A stretch of 64,000 bases of DNA. Source: Moesziomyces globuligerus (lineage: Eukaryota; Basidiomycota; Ustilaginomycetes; Ustilaginales; Ustilaginaceae). Below, piece after piece: positions 1-11,131 of this stretch (its first letter is position 1; every line of letters begins with the position of its first letter). The stretch is from the NCBI GenBank assembly GCA_030849465.1, contig JARVLF010000015.1, positions 1,054,001 through 1,118,000 of the forward strand, written 5' to 3'. The notes beneath the pieces are model-generated. The model made no database searches, was not told where the DNA came from, and saw nothing but the letters and a program-made list of their open reading frames with translations. The translations under genes were made by a program, and so were the position numbers.

Positions 1-1166
1 TCGGCATCGATGAGGTCTTCGCCAACCTTGTTGAGCACAAAATTGAGCATCTCGTGCGCATCCTGGTGCATGGTGCTGTCAAAGAGCACGTTCTCGCGCT
101 TGAGGGTGCCGAGGAAAGCTTTGACCGCATTCGAGTCGACTGCTGGGAAGCCTGAAGCCAGCGTGCCCGTCGAGCTCGTTGAAATGGACAGTTTTGGTGG
201 GACAGGGCTGGCGGCAGAATTGGTTGCGATGGGAATGGCTTGCGCTGTCGCAATGCTTGCACTGCCCGGATGATTCGCCGCGACGTGGTTGCCTGCTCCT
301 CCTCTGCCTGAGACGCCGCCGGTGGTAGAGGGGCGACCGAGAATGGAAGTCCTTCTGGAAACGTTTGGTGGATCCGTGGAGGGTAAGGATGGGGGAGATG
401 GGGTGATGGGGCTCGAGACGGGCAGGGAACCAGGTGCTGTGAGCCTGGTAGGCGAGGAGAGCGCCTTTTGGTGGCCTGATTGTTGGATGACCTCGAACAG
501 GTCTCGGAGGGCGGCAAAGAGAGTGTCGGCAGGAGGGATGCCATCGACGGGCTCGGATGCGGAATCTGACGGCGATGGGTTGGTCGGGTCGATGATGCTG
601 TTTTGGCTTCTTGGATGAGCGGGATCAGATTCTGAGTGGTCGCGATTGAGAAGCTTGTAGCTCAAAACAGAGTCACGGAACGGCCGACAGAAGTAGAGCG
701 ACTGGAGCATCGAGTTGACGTAGCAAGTGTTGCCGAAGTTCTCCATGCCGAGGAGATAGCCGCCGCCTTCGGCTGCGTTGACGGGGATCTCGGAAGGCTT
801 GCGAGAGATGACGGAGGACTGAGTCGTGGCTGACGACGAAGGAATGTAGCTTGTGCTGTGGAACGAATTGGACGAAGGGATCATGCCGCCGAAGAGCTGC
901 ACAGAGGGAGCGGCCGGCTGTGCTGCAGCGAAGGGATTCGAGTTGAGCGGAGCGCGTGCCGATGGAGGGCTCAGGGCCGTGGAGCCGGCCGAGTTTGGTG
1001 AGGTGAGGCTGCCGGCGTGGGCCGAGCCAGGGGTGCCGATGGGCATGGCATGGCTCGCTGGAGACGCAGAGGCATGTTGAGAGCCTGGAAGGCTAGGGAC
1101 GGAGGAGGCCGACGACGGGGCAGAGGACTGATTGACGCCCAAGAGCCCTTTCCAGCTGAAGGACAT
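1..1166 (-). CDS. Ubiquitin-specific protease (USP/UCH family), N-terminal part; truncated by window edge
   Basis: Cysteine protease that removes ubiquitin from proteins. Reading from the ATG at 1166 (protein begins MSFSWKG) the frame stays open for 388 codons to the window start. After a Ser/Pro/Ala-rich N-terminus (about 1-125) comes the USP Cys box [12 protein letters not shown] at about 140-151, with catalytic Cys148, then [12 protein letters not shown] Ser/Pro-rich insertion (about 180-340) separates it from the second conserved block, where [13 protein letters not shown] (about 367-379) matches the QDAHEFLNYLLN block of the USP12/USP46, Ubp9/Ubp13 and CreB group. The catalytic His box lies outside the window. 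Assignment to the CreB/Ubp9 subgroup is an inference from these two blocks; membership of the USP family is firm. It diverges from the transcription factor gene at 3359. Confidence 0.88.
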   Translation of the reverse strand, partial: MSFSWKGLLGVNQSSAPSSASSVPSLPGSQHASASPASHAMPIGTPGSAHAGSLTSPNSAGSTALSPPSARAPLNSNPFAAAQPAAPSVQLFGGMIPSSNSFHSTSYIPSSSATTQSSVISRKPSEIPVNAAEGGGYLLGMENFGNTCYVNSMLQSLYFCRPFRDSVLSYKLLNRDHSESDPAHPRSQNSIIDPTNPSPSDSASEPVDGIPPADTLFAALRDLFEVIQQSGHQKALSSPTRLTAPGSLPVSSPITPSPPSLPSTDPPNVSRRTSILGRPSTTGGVSGRGGAGNHVAANHPGSASIATAQAIPIATNSAASPVPPKLSISTSSTGTLASGFPAVDSNAVKAFLGTLKRENVLFDSTMHQDAHEMLNFVLNKVGEDLIDA

Positions 1167-3358
1167 GGCGACGACGAGACACGTGCAGATGCAGCGGCTG
1201 GTAGGTGGGATCTACGACAGGGGCGAGCCTGGAGCGTCTTGTGCCACCTTCGTTGGGACAGAGAAAGAGCGTGTTGCTATAAGGATGTGCCAGGTGCACG
1301 AGGGGAGGAGCGGATCTCAGCTGTTTGGGCGGGACGATAGTCTACCGGCGCATCTTGTCCACGGGGCCGCCAAAGAGGTGCTGAGTGGATAGCAAGGCTT
1401 ACACTGCCGGTGATGCAGAGATCGGAGGCTTTGCACACCTTGCGAGCGACGCCGATGAGAATGAAGCAGAAGGATGTCCAACAGCGTCTTGGAGGTTGTG
1501 GCCGCGATCAACGATTGCGATCGTGCGTGCGTCTCGATAGATCGTGTATGGTCGAAGTGTCACCTTGACTGTGGATGGAATGGCAAAGGACGAGAGCCCA
1601 CAATGGACCGAGGGAGAGGGCAGGGGAGGCGAGGCGAGGCGAGATGAAGAGGATGGGATGTGGAGCGTGTGGAGCGCGTGGAGCGTGTGGAGCTGGGATG
1701 GAGAGGCGAGGTGCAGCCTGGTTGGGGCAAGACACGGAGGCGAGGTGAGCACGGCATTCGAGTGAGCGAGAAGGAGCCAAGGGTTGGGGGAGCGCAGCCG
1801 AGCCAGGGACGCGAGGACAACCCGAGCTGCGGGAGGGGCAAAGTGGAGATCTGCAACGGGGCGCGGCGCGGTTGCAGCAGGCGACGGACGGTCCGCGTGG
1901 GGGCAATGGCAGGCTGGTGCTCAATATCGGCCAAGGAATTCCTCGGAAGGCCACCATGGTCAGAACAGGGCGCGGTGAAGGGGGGGGGATTGGGATTTGG
2001 TTCGGATGCGCCACACTGCAGCGATAGCCAGCCCCGAGGGCAGACGCAGACGCAGACCGCAGACTGCAAGGCGTCCGTCTTGGCTGCGCAGGTGAGCACT
2101 GGCCAACGTGGGATGGCTCGGCTGCTCCACGGTCGGTCGTCGGCCAAGTTGGATCGCAGTGCACACCACCAAAGCGCTCAGGCGACACTCGCTGCGCTCC
2201 AGTCGAGCAGCGGACTTCGAGTTCGGCTTGCATCCAGGCGAAGACTGATTGATTCGATTCCAGCCTGACCTCCACGAGCCGTACAGTACCATGTTTGCCT
2301 CTGCACATCGGCAGCTTCGATGCACACGACAGTCCTCGAGGCGTGTGGCATGGCGGCGTCGGGACTTGGTTGGACTGTGCCGTCAGTTCCGCAGCCACTC
2401 TGTCGTTCGTCCTGGCCAGTCGAGACGCCATGGCCGAGAAAGCCCCTCAATCTCTCCCTGAGGGTGGAACCGGCGCGGAGACATCCTTTTGCCCAGACCG
2501 AAAAAGGAAGACTGCGCTCCGAAGAGTAGGGTACAGTAATCTTGCAGCTGCTGCTATAGCGAAATACCTCAGTCTGTCAGATTCTTGCGCTTGCACAGCT
2601 TTGGATTCCGCTGCACCTGTTGCTGCGACTCCCATTGTTGAACGGATGCATGTTGATGATGCATCGCATGAAAACGGAAGCGCATCGATCGCCGATGGAC
2701 CGATCGAGCCATGCACTCCACTGCTGTACCGTACGCTGATCGGCTGGATGAGACGGCCAGACTCGGGAGCGTCTCATGGTGACTAGAGAAAGATTACCGG
2801 CCTCAGGTGGCATGTACCGGACGAGATCGGCAAAGCAAGCGGCGTGGCTAACAGTGCCTCTTGTGCCCAGACGGACGTCGTGAAGCCGAGGGGCGACGAC
2901 CCTTGTGCTTCTAGATTGGCTCGCTTCGGTCCATCCTGGAGGTATTTGAAACCCGTACGCAGAAGGCTTTTTATTATAGGCTGCCTACGGCGGTCTTCGA
3001 GGTTTCCCTTTGTTTTTCTATTTCGGAATTTTTGATTTTTGAGCGCAGCATCGGGTCTGCGTGGAATCACGTTTCAGGTGAGTAACCGGCAGCTCTGTCT
3101 GCCGGGAAACAAACGGCGCAGCGCCTCTAGCCGCGCCTGCTTCCTCTGCTCCGCCGCAGAACGGGCGGGCAAATTTTCCTTCCACGGGTGTCCCTGGCTG
3201 GCTGGCGCCTCGGTCGACTGAGCCGTTCTCTGGATTTGAGCCGTACTCCGACGTTTAGGCTTGCGGGTCGCCTTCCTTGCCATGTCGCCGCCCTGCGACT
3301 TCATTAGACCTTCCCTCTTCCACCACCATCCCTCTCTGCCCATCGCAGCATCACCACG
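1167..3358. other. 2.2-kb intergenic region between divergent genes
   Basis: Shared upstream region of the USP gene (minus) and the zinc-cluster regulator (plus). It contains short GC-rich direct repeats: 5-bp GAGGC/GGCGA units around 1625-1643, and four near-copies of a 9-bp unit (TGTGGAGCG) at about 1659-1693. There is also a run of nine to ten G at about 1980. Overlapping open frames here (for example 1508-2431 minus) have no recognisable domain and low-complexity Pro/Ser/His composition, so I do not call a gene. Confidence 0.5.
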
Positions 3359-6300
3359 ATGGACGAAGAATTGGTCGGAGATCGACCCAGGATCCGTAAC
3401 TCTCAAGCCTGCCTCGAGTAAGTAGACATCCGCCGGCAGAGCAGTGTGCACTGCTTGGCGCTGCACTTGGACCGTCAGTACGGCCTTGCGGCAATGCATA
3501 CGCCCCTGCACCCTGATCCGCAGTCGCTGCCTCCCCTTCCCCATCTGAAGGCTCCATCCACTGATACAAGCTTGTCCTCGTTATCAATCATCTGGCCTGC
3601 CTTCTCCTCCCTCTCCCTGGCCCAAACCGTCTCGCCTTCCTTTGCCCTCACGATGGCCGTCCCTACGGCCGGTCCTTGCCTACCCATATCTTCTCTGAAC
3701 GCTCATTAGATGCAGGAAGGCAAAGATCAAGTGCAACGGCAAACGCAAAGATGCACAGAACTGTTCGCGATGCGAGGCCAAAGGCCTAGATTGCTCCTGG
3801 ACCGCCTCGCGCCGCGGCAAGAAGCCTGGCACAAAGAAGTAAGTGCACCGAAGTCTCTCTTGTCCATAGGCTGCTCAACGGGCACGGTATCCCTAACCTT
3901 GATACGTGTTCTGCTATTTCCTCCCCTCTTCATCAGTCTCGCCACGCGTGCACGTGAACAGTCTGAAGCCTATCAGCGCCGGACCGACCATCAGCAGCAA
4001 CCGCATGCTCCGAACGCCAAGGTCGACCGAAGCTCACCCGCTTCATATGACCCCGAAGCTAGCTTCTATCGACACGGAGGATCTTGGGACCCCGCAACCC
4101 AAGCACGTGCGCCGATGCCCTATCCTCCTTACTCCGCAGAGATGGACCAACGCCATCTGCATCGCCATGGATCCGATGCCAGCAACCAGCAGTCGCCCCA
4201 GAGCGTCGCAACCGCGTCCTCGTCGTCCGGCTCGCACCTCTCGTCTTCCGTCCCCACCACTTCATCTTCGCATGGCCCTAACGTCAGCCATACGAGTCAT
4301 TTCAGCAACAGTAGCAGCAGTCGACGCACGTCAAGGTACCACGACGGCCTCCTGATTCGCGAGTCACGCATGCCCCCTTCCTCCACCAACCCACTCCTCT
4401 GCCTGTCAGAAGCAGCACTAGGCAAGCGGTGTACCGAATCCGATAGCGAGGAGGACGAGCTTGCCGTCGACAACGATGCTGCGGACGGCGATACCGACCA
4501 TCTGAGCACTCATCCGGACGGCAAGAAGCGCTCCGCGCCCCACATGTATGCTGAAGATGTGCCCAACGACGAGGAAGACGCCCAGACCAGATCGGCTCGC
4601 GACATTTCGACCATGCTCGAGAATAGCGGCTGGACCCGCTCTTGCCTCGGCCATGCTGCGTGCGAACGCGCTTCGTACTTCTCTGGTGCGTCTGCATCCG
4701 CAAGCTGGGACACGCGTCGTTGCGATCCCTTGGATCAGGGCATTGTCACCATGGACGAAGTGCACCGCCTTTTCCAGATCTTCATGAGCACGGTTCACGA
4801 ACAATTCTGCGTCCTGGACCCTGCCATTCACAACGTGCACACCATCAAAGAATCTTCCAACTTCCTCTTCTCTGTCATTCTGGCGATCGCCACTTCCATC
4901 GATCCCAATCCCCGCTCCATCCAGCAGTTCGAACAGCTGCGCGCGCTCGTCGACTCGCTTGTTGTCGAAGTGCTCAGCCGCAACGTCAAGAGCGTCGAGG
5001 TCGTCAAGGGCCTCATTGTGTGGCCCATGTGGGCGCATCTCACTCCCTTGATGGCCGAGGATCGAGCTTGGCTGCTCATCGGAACAGCCGCACGCATGGC
5101 CAAGGAGCTTGATCTTGCCATGCGTGACGACGTGCCTCAGGAAGATGAGCGGGCGCGTCGTAATGCACGCGATCGCTCCAGGACATGGGCGCTGGCAGCC
5201 ATCATGGAGAGAAGCTTCAGCTCTTTCTCCGGACAGCGACCCAACACCACGCTGGACGTGGATTGGGGTACGCTGGACGACTGGATCACATCGCCCATCA
5301 CACTCGACGGCGACATCCAGGTTGTCGCCTTCCTGCACCTTCGTCGCATCGAGGAGATCACTCGGACGCGCATCTTCAGCCAGAGCTACTACGAGGTCGG
5401 CTCGATCGAAAGCATCCGTGTTTCCGCGAACGTGCAATTGGAAGCATGGTCCGAAGCATGGTGCGAGCATCCGGCGCTCGACAAGCATCCGCTTACGTCG
5501 ACCATCATGCGTATCATTGGTCTGCACATCCGCGTGCTGATCAACACGCATGCCATCCGCGAGTCGGATCGAAGAAGGGCGATCTGCGAGGCGTCCAAGA
5601 TGCGCATCCTGCGCATTTGCGGCGATTCGGTCAAGGCCGCTCGTGAGAGCTGCGTGCTCCTCTTGACGGAGGCGTGCAGACTAGCACTCGACAACCTGCA
5701 GGGGCAGGCGCACACGATCAGCAGGATCGTTGCCGCCATGCTGGGCTGGTCGGGCGTGCATTTGCTCAAGAACGGACCCATCGACACCCGTGGGCTGGTG
5801 GTGCAGTTGGGTCTGCTGCTGGCGGGTGATCCGAAGGACGGTACGCATTCGCGCTCGTTTGCGCGCTTCTACGGCCGTTTCATCTTGTCGCTTAGCGCCG
5901 AGCTGATGGAGCGGGATCGGGCAGAGAAGCACAGGAAGAAACGACAGCGACTGCGAGGCTCTTCCCACATGTCTGCAGGCTCAAGCGCGATCGGCGTGGC
6001 GAGCCCCCGTGCTCCCGGCGACTCTGGCGACATGACTCGCAGCGGGACAGCGGCAAGCACTTCAACAAGCCACGAGCTGAGCAAGCTAGTTGCTCCTCCT
6101 GCCTCGGGTGCATCTCTGCAAGCCGCACCGATGAGCGACATGGCTCTGGCTTTTGAGTCTGCGGCTCAGAGCGGGCTACAGACGCCTGGCATGGCGGCAC
6201 GGGCTGCAGCCGTGGGTCATCCAGGAGCGGCGGTGAACCCGATGTCTCCGCCCATCTCCAACGCCGCGGGTCATCCGCACGGCTACTCGTCTGCGGTGGG

Positions 6301-6601
6301 CAACAGCGCGGCTGGCTCGGCGAACCACATGGCAGGCATGCTAAACGGCGGCGGCGTCTCACCATTCTCGTCATCGGCGTACCGTGCTGCGCCCGTTGCG
6401 ACTTCGGTGGGAAGCAACGGTACCCCGGGACTGGATTCGGTGACGAGCACGTGGTTGGGCACAGACGACCTGCTGGATCAGTACATGCAGAGCATCCTGC
6501 CCATCTTCAATGACTTCGACCATGCTGCCAACAACAACATGACGAACAGCATCGGAGGTGGGGGTGGCGTCGGGGTACCCATCTCGGAAGTGGGCCGCTA
6601 A
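3359..6601 (+). CDS. Zn2Cys6 fungal transcription factor, three exons
   Basis: Sequence-specific nuclear regulator. Proposed exons are 3359-3417, 3710-3838 and 3937-6601 (950 aa). Introns start GTAAGT and end in TTAG and TCAG, with CTGAAC and CTAAC branch-like sites. Joining them restores a perfect binuclear zinc cluster: Cys18, 21, 28, 38, 41 and 48 with spacing C-x2-C-x6-C-x9-C-x2-C-x6-C (ACLECRKAKIKC block). The first Cys lies in exon 1 and the rest in exon 2. A Ser/His-rich linker follows. A helical region at about 335-650 (VHRLFQIFMSTVHEQF, then a TAARMAKELDLAM segment near 440) resembles the fungal-specific transcription factor middle homology region. The tail is Ser/Gly/Ala-rich. Frame and spacing make the DNA-binding class firm. 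The regulated pathway is unknown. Confidence 0.9.
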
Positions 6602-7305
6602 TGTCCAGCAAGCGCATCCGCCTCTGTCAATGAGCTCTTACATCCGCTGCGACATCAAGACTCATCTATGGCCGACCTGCGGCCGCGGCCGATCCTTTCT
6701 TATACCCGGTCTGTGTGTCGAGAGCGAGCATGTATCCTTGCAAGCACTTTAGCAGTGAGGAAAAGATCCCGAGTGAAGCGGAGAGGCGCAAAAAGGCTTA
6801 GCCGACGCTCGAGCCAGGCTGCTAAGGGGCCGTCGGGCTGGGCCGAGGCTAGGTTCCGACGGTCTTCACAGATGTGCTTTTTTTTTTTTCTTTTTTGTGA
6901 CAGCTGCTGGCCAAATTGGCCTCTCGCAGAGCAGGGACACTGGTCCAGTGCTGTATGTCACGTAGGGCCGAGCTTTAATTCCGTCTAGACAGGCGCTACC
7001 GCAAAGAGACCCTGAGGCGAGATCGCGAGCCGAACCCTTCCCGTTTGCACATGCCTCGCCCGCATCCGCACCACAGCTTTACTCCGGCTCCTGTGGCCTA
7101 GCTGGCTTCGGCTGCGAGTGATGCTGAGACAGTGCTGAAAGATGGCCCGCCACTCGTACGTCCGGACGCGCATGCTTGGTGTGCGCATCCTCTCTGCATT
7201 TAAAAGCGCCCCCAAGTGCCGAAGTCTTGCAAGTAACCTACCTCTTCTCATCGCCCCAGCTTCGCCTGGTCCCGCCTCCTGTTACTGGGTTGAGTAGGCA
7301 ACGAC
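6602..7305. other. Intergenic, with pyrimidine tract
   Basis: Trailer of the regulator gene and promoter of the LtrA-family gene. It contains a T-rich run (about 6879-6896). A TTTAAAA element at about 7199-7205 lies roughly 100 bp before the next ATG and could serve as a TATA-like site. No coding content recognised. Confidence 0.4.
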
Positions 7306-9120
7306 ATGTCGATGGAGCATCGTGGATCGGTCGCCTCGAACACATCCGCCAAGGCGCCGCAAGCCGAGCACGCTCACCGACCCCACCATCTCAAGTACGG
7401 CCAGGTCGTTGCGGCTGGATTCTTGCCCGACGATTCCGACGAAGATGACGATGGCGAAGAGGAGCGCGACGGCGAGGCACGAGACGCAGATGCAGCAACA
7501 GCCGATACACTGAGCCTCGCCCCATCGACTTCGTCCGGTACCTCGGCGGGCAAGTTGCCGCGCGATGCCAAGGCACGCCAGTGGCGCTCCATGGAGCGCC
7601 GCGATGCACACAATCGCGCCATGCACGAACAGCGCCGCTACCTCTTCCGCCGTCCGCGAGCGCTCCAGTACTTTCGCGGCAGCGTGCTCGTGCGCTCCAA
7701 CGAGGAGCGCTCGTCGCACAGACTCGAACTCTTCTTTGACCTGGTCTTTGTCGGTCTCATCGCCACCCTTGCCGAAGAGGCCATCCACGAACACCACGGC
7801 GACGCCATCGTGCGCTACATCCTCACCTACACCGCAGCGTGGATGATCTGGAACTACATGCGCGAGATCTTCAACGCCTTTTTTGTGGACGATCTGCCGC
7901 AGCGTGTCCTCGTGCTCGCCGTCATGGCCTGCCTCGTCGTCTACGGCAACAACGCGCCCTCTGCAGAGGAGCTGCTGGAAGAATCGGGCGCCCGCGCTAC
8001 CGCCATCGGCTCCTACCTCGTCGCCGCTGGCCTCATCTTTGGCTTGCTGACATTCTATTCGTTCTACATCTGCCAGTACCGCATCCAGATCCGCAGCCAG
8101 GCCACCATCTGGGTGCTTCTTCTTGGACTTTGGATCGCAAGCATCTTCGTCTCGGTGCACGCCTGCATCGCGCTCGTCGTCGTCGCGCTCGTGCTCGAGT
8201 ACGCCTCGTGGATGTTCTTCTACAGCCCGCTGTTCAAGCGGCTGGCCAAGCTGCGCTACTCCTCGGCCGTGGCCATCGAGCACGAGATCGATCGCTTCAC
8301 CGACTTTGTCACGCTCGTCCACGGAGAATTCCTCTACAGCGTGCTGACGGGACAGCCGGCGGGGCACGGCATGCACTCGGGAGTCGCTCGTGTCATTCTC
8401 ACCACCGTCATCGCCTTCGTCCTGCATGGCATGTACTGCTGCAGTGCCGGCAGCAAACGCATCACACATCCGATCCGTCGTAGCATGGTCTACGCAGTGC
8501 CGTTCTTCGGCCTCCACCTGCCGCTCGTCTCGGCTATCACGCTGTGCGGCGACGCCACTGCCGAGCTCGTCAAAGAGAACGAGGTGGCTCAGGGCGTTCG
8601 TTGGATCTTTTCCGCATCGTATGCGATTGGCATGGTCTCCATGGCACTATTGGTGATGCTGGAAGAGGAGCTGGACAGTCCGGGAGAGCTTTTCTTCTCC
8701 AAACCGGTGCGCATCGCCCCGCGCTTTGTAGCGGCCATCGTCGTGCTGCTCTTGCCGCTCGCAGACCAGCATCATGTCGACTCGACGGCGCTGCTCGGCG
8801 TCGCGGCAGCGCTGGGAGGCGCTGCTTGGATGTGGCAGGAGCTAGGGGCGCTCGACGGTCCCAATGCTCCGTGGTACCAGCAGTCCAACGCCCTGCCTGG
8901 CGCCCCAGAGGGTGCGCTCCCCCACGAGCACTGCACCAGAACATGGTCCGGCTTCCCTGCGCTCGTCGAGCCAGGCGCCTGGATCCTCGACTCGAGATGC
9001 CAGCGCGGACGCACCGCCACCTTTGTGCAGGAGAGCCAACCCGCGGGTCTCAGCCCGAACCGCAAAGCAACAGCAGCATCCTCAGACCAGGATCACGACG
9101 CGAAACTCGCGAGCCCGTGA
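7306..9120 (+). CDS. LtrA-family (low temperature requirement A) multi-pass membrane protein
   Basis: Single exon, 604 aa, ATG at 7306. A hydrophilic N-terminus carries an acidic patch (about 42-55, DDSDEDDDGEEERD) and an Arg-rich stretch. The LtrA signature SHRLELFFDLVFV follows at about 137-149, then about ten hydrophobic segments between 143 and 510. A second conserved part at about 323-347 (AIEHEIDRFTDF...HGEFLYSVL) corresponds to the family's conserved acidic/His region. LtrA proteins are poorly understood. The name comes from a Listeria locus needed for growth in the cold, and no transport substrate is established. The gene converges on the MFS gene with only 83 bp between stop codons. 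Family call firm; biochemical role unknown. Confidence 0.85.
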   Translation: MSMEHRGSVASNTSAKAPQAEHAHRPHHLKYGQVVAAGFLPDDSDEDDDGEEERDGEARDADAATADTLSLAPSTSSGTSAGKLPRDAKARQWRSMERRDAHNRAMHEQRRYLFRRPRALQYFRGSVLVRSNEERSSHRLELFFDLVFVGLIATLAEEAIHEHHGDAIVRYILTYTAAWMIWNYMREIFNAFFVDDLPQRVLVLAVMACLVVYGNNAPSAEELLEESGARATAIGSYLVAAGLIFGLLTFYSFYICQYRIQIRSQATIWVLLLGLWIASIFVSVHACIALVVVALVLEYASWMFFYSPLFKRLAKLRYSSAVAIEHEIDRFTDFVTLVHGEFLYSVLTGQPAGHGMHSGVARVILTTVIAFVLHGMYCCSAGSKRITHPIRRSMVYAVPFFGLHLPLVSAITLCGDATAELVKENEVAQGVRWIFSASYAIGMVSMALLVMLEEELDSPGELFFSKPVRIAPRFVAAIVVLLLPLADQHHVDSTALLGVAAALGGAAWMWQELGALDGPNAPWYQQSNALPGAPEGALPHEHCTRTWSGFPALVEPGAWILDSRCQRGRTATFVQESQPAGLSPNRKATAASSDQDHDAKLASP

Positions 9121-9203
9121 AGAAGGTCGTATAAAGGAGGACTCGATGTGCATATTAAGCTAAATCAGCAGGAAACGTGGTATCTGTGCGCTGATCGCGG
9201 GGT

Positions 9204-11131
9204 CTATCTGACGAGCAGACAGGCTGTGCAGACGAAGAGAAGCGAGGTGAAGGAAAGCGAGGCGGTCCAGAAGAAGACGAGGGCGGGCAGGGCGTGGTCA
9301 ATGGACCAGGAGTAGATGGCGTTGTTGATCAAGGGGCAGATCGCGACGAGCGCGGTCTGGAGCAGGTTGAGGAAGCCAACGAAGGCGTCGCGCGCAGCGA
9401 TGGGATCGTCGGTGGGGCGGTCCTGGGCGAGGAAGAGGTCGACGTTGAGGGCCTGGATCGACGGCCCGGTACCCGTGCCCAGCAGCAAGAAGAAGACAGC
9501 TGGACCGGGAAGCAAACAGTGGCGAAATGCAGAGGGTGATTTCGATGTCAGTACTCGCCCCGAGAGCGATGGGGGGGTGGGTGAGACTTACTGCCATAGA
9601 TTCCGGGAGCCGAGAGCTTGGAGGCGGCGATGCCCATGGCGATGAAGCCGATGCAGTCGAATGAGAGCGAGGCTACGGCGATGAGCTGGTCGGTGACAAT
9701 GACCGACTGCTCGCGTTTGGCGATGCGTATCTCGCTCGTTAGTCCCTCGACCGAAGCGGAGACCATCTCCTCGCGCATCCTCCGCTTCACCATCCTCCGC
9801 ACGACCGTGACGATCCATGGCAGCGCAAACAGGCTGTAGAGACCCTTGCTCGCACCGAGCAGGCCGAGCAAGGTCGTCACCTCCTGCGGTCCAAAGTGTA
9901 GATGCGTCGAGCAGAAGACCACCAGGTTCGACCAGATCATCGTGATTGTGTCGCAGAAGAGCAGCGCACACAGCATGAGTGGAAGCTTGTAGTCCCTCTT
10001 CGCTCCTGGAGCAGCCTTGTATGGCACAAGGTAGTCAAACATGCCCAGCGTCTCCTTGGCGTCTCTCATCACCCGTTGAGTCAACGTTTCGGGCGAATGC
10101 GGTGACGAGCCTTGACCCGGTTGCGATGGCGCCTCTGTGATGCTGCCATCGAGGCTGCTGGCATCCGAGCCGCGCCGCGAGCGTTGTTGAGCAGCAGCGA
10201 TTGCCTTGGTTTCCGGAAGGAGCAGAAGGACGAGAGCGAGCGCCATCATCCAGACACCGACGGTCATCCAAAATGGGGAGAAGGGCCCCGAGTGATGCAG
10301 GATGCTGAAGTTCAGATCGAAAGCCGGCAGGATGACGCGGAGAAGGATCGAAGAGGCACCCATGCCGAGCGTAGTACCAGCGAACACCTTGGAAAATGCC
10401 GACGTTCTCTCGCCCTCCTTGCAGACGTCCAGTACCATCACCTGGCTAAGGAGCAAGAGAGCGATCTGGGGAGCGCCCACGAGACCAGATAGGACGCAGA
10501 GGGTGATGAAGAGGTGCATCGAGACGGTCGGATGGAGTGTCGAGCTGGATGGGACGGAGGGGTCGAAGGAATAGTGCGTGGGCAGTAGCGAGAGGAGCAA
10601 TCCGAACGCCAAGGACACCAACACGGAAAAGATGACCATGGTCCGCCTGCTGAAGCGCGGCAGGAGCAGTTTGGCGAGCATGAGCGATGCCATACAGCCC
10701 GTGATGCTGCTGAGCGTGTCGGCGTAGGTGGTCATTTGGCTGGTGCGTTTGTCGACCCACGGTACGGAGCAGATCTCGAGAGGATCGCCGGCGGTGGGCA
10801 AGGTGGGGAACGTTGCGTCGGAGCCGGAAGGCGAGGAAGCATGATAGTATTCGGCACAGGCAAGCGTCTGGACGAGCTCGACGGCAAACGAATTGTAGAT
10901 GCCGATGCCGATGTTGTAGAAGATGCTGAGGAAGACGATGAGGTAGATGCTGCGGTTGCGGTGGTACTCTCGAAACTCATCGCCATCCTTGTCGTCGGGC
11001 TCGGAGAGGAACGAGAGGAAGGCAGAAGAGCGACGGCGTGCCTCGGACCATCTTCGCTCACCGTCGCCGCGGTCTCGATAGGAGAGCAACGGAGTCGTCT
11101 CATCGCGGTCTCGGACCGATCCACCAGTCAT
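9204..11131 (-). CDS. Major facilitator superfamily transporter, two exons
   Basis: Exons 11131-9592 and 9499-9204 with a 92-nt intron (GTAAGT ... CCAG). The splice joins GIYG to VFFLLLGTGTGPSIQ and gives 611 aa. The cytoplasmic N-terminus has an acidic dileucine sequence ETTPLL (11-16), a type often used for sorting to the vacuole or endosome. It is followed by about 12 hydrophobic segments starting near residue 61 (SIYLIVFLSIFYNIGIGIYNSF). A CSVPWVDKRTSQM segment lies in the first extracytoplasmic loop. A long Ser-rich central loop (about 315-350) separates the two six-helix halves. The overall plan resembles fungal MFS proteins related to the proton-coupled folate/tetracycline group. The substrate cannot be told. 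Dropping the intron would truncate the last helices. Confidence 0.85.

Noticed and set aside
1508..2431. 307-codon minus-strand frame upstream of the USP gene
   Set aside because: Repeats of His-Ala-Pro and Ser-Leu-Pro derived from the GC-rich tandem repeats; no conserved feature.
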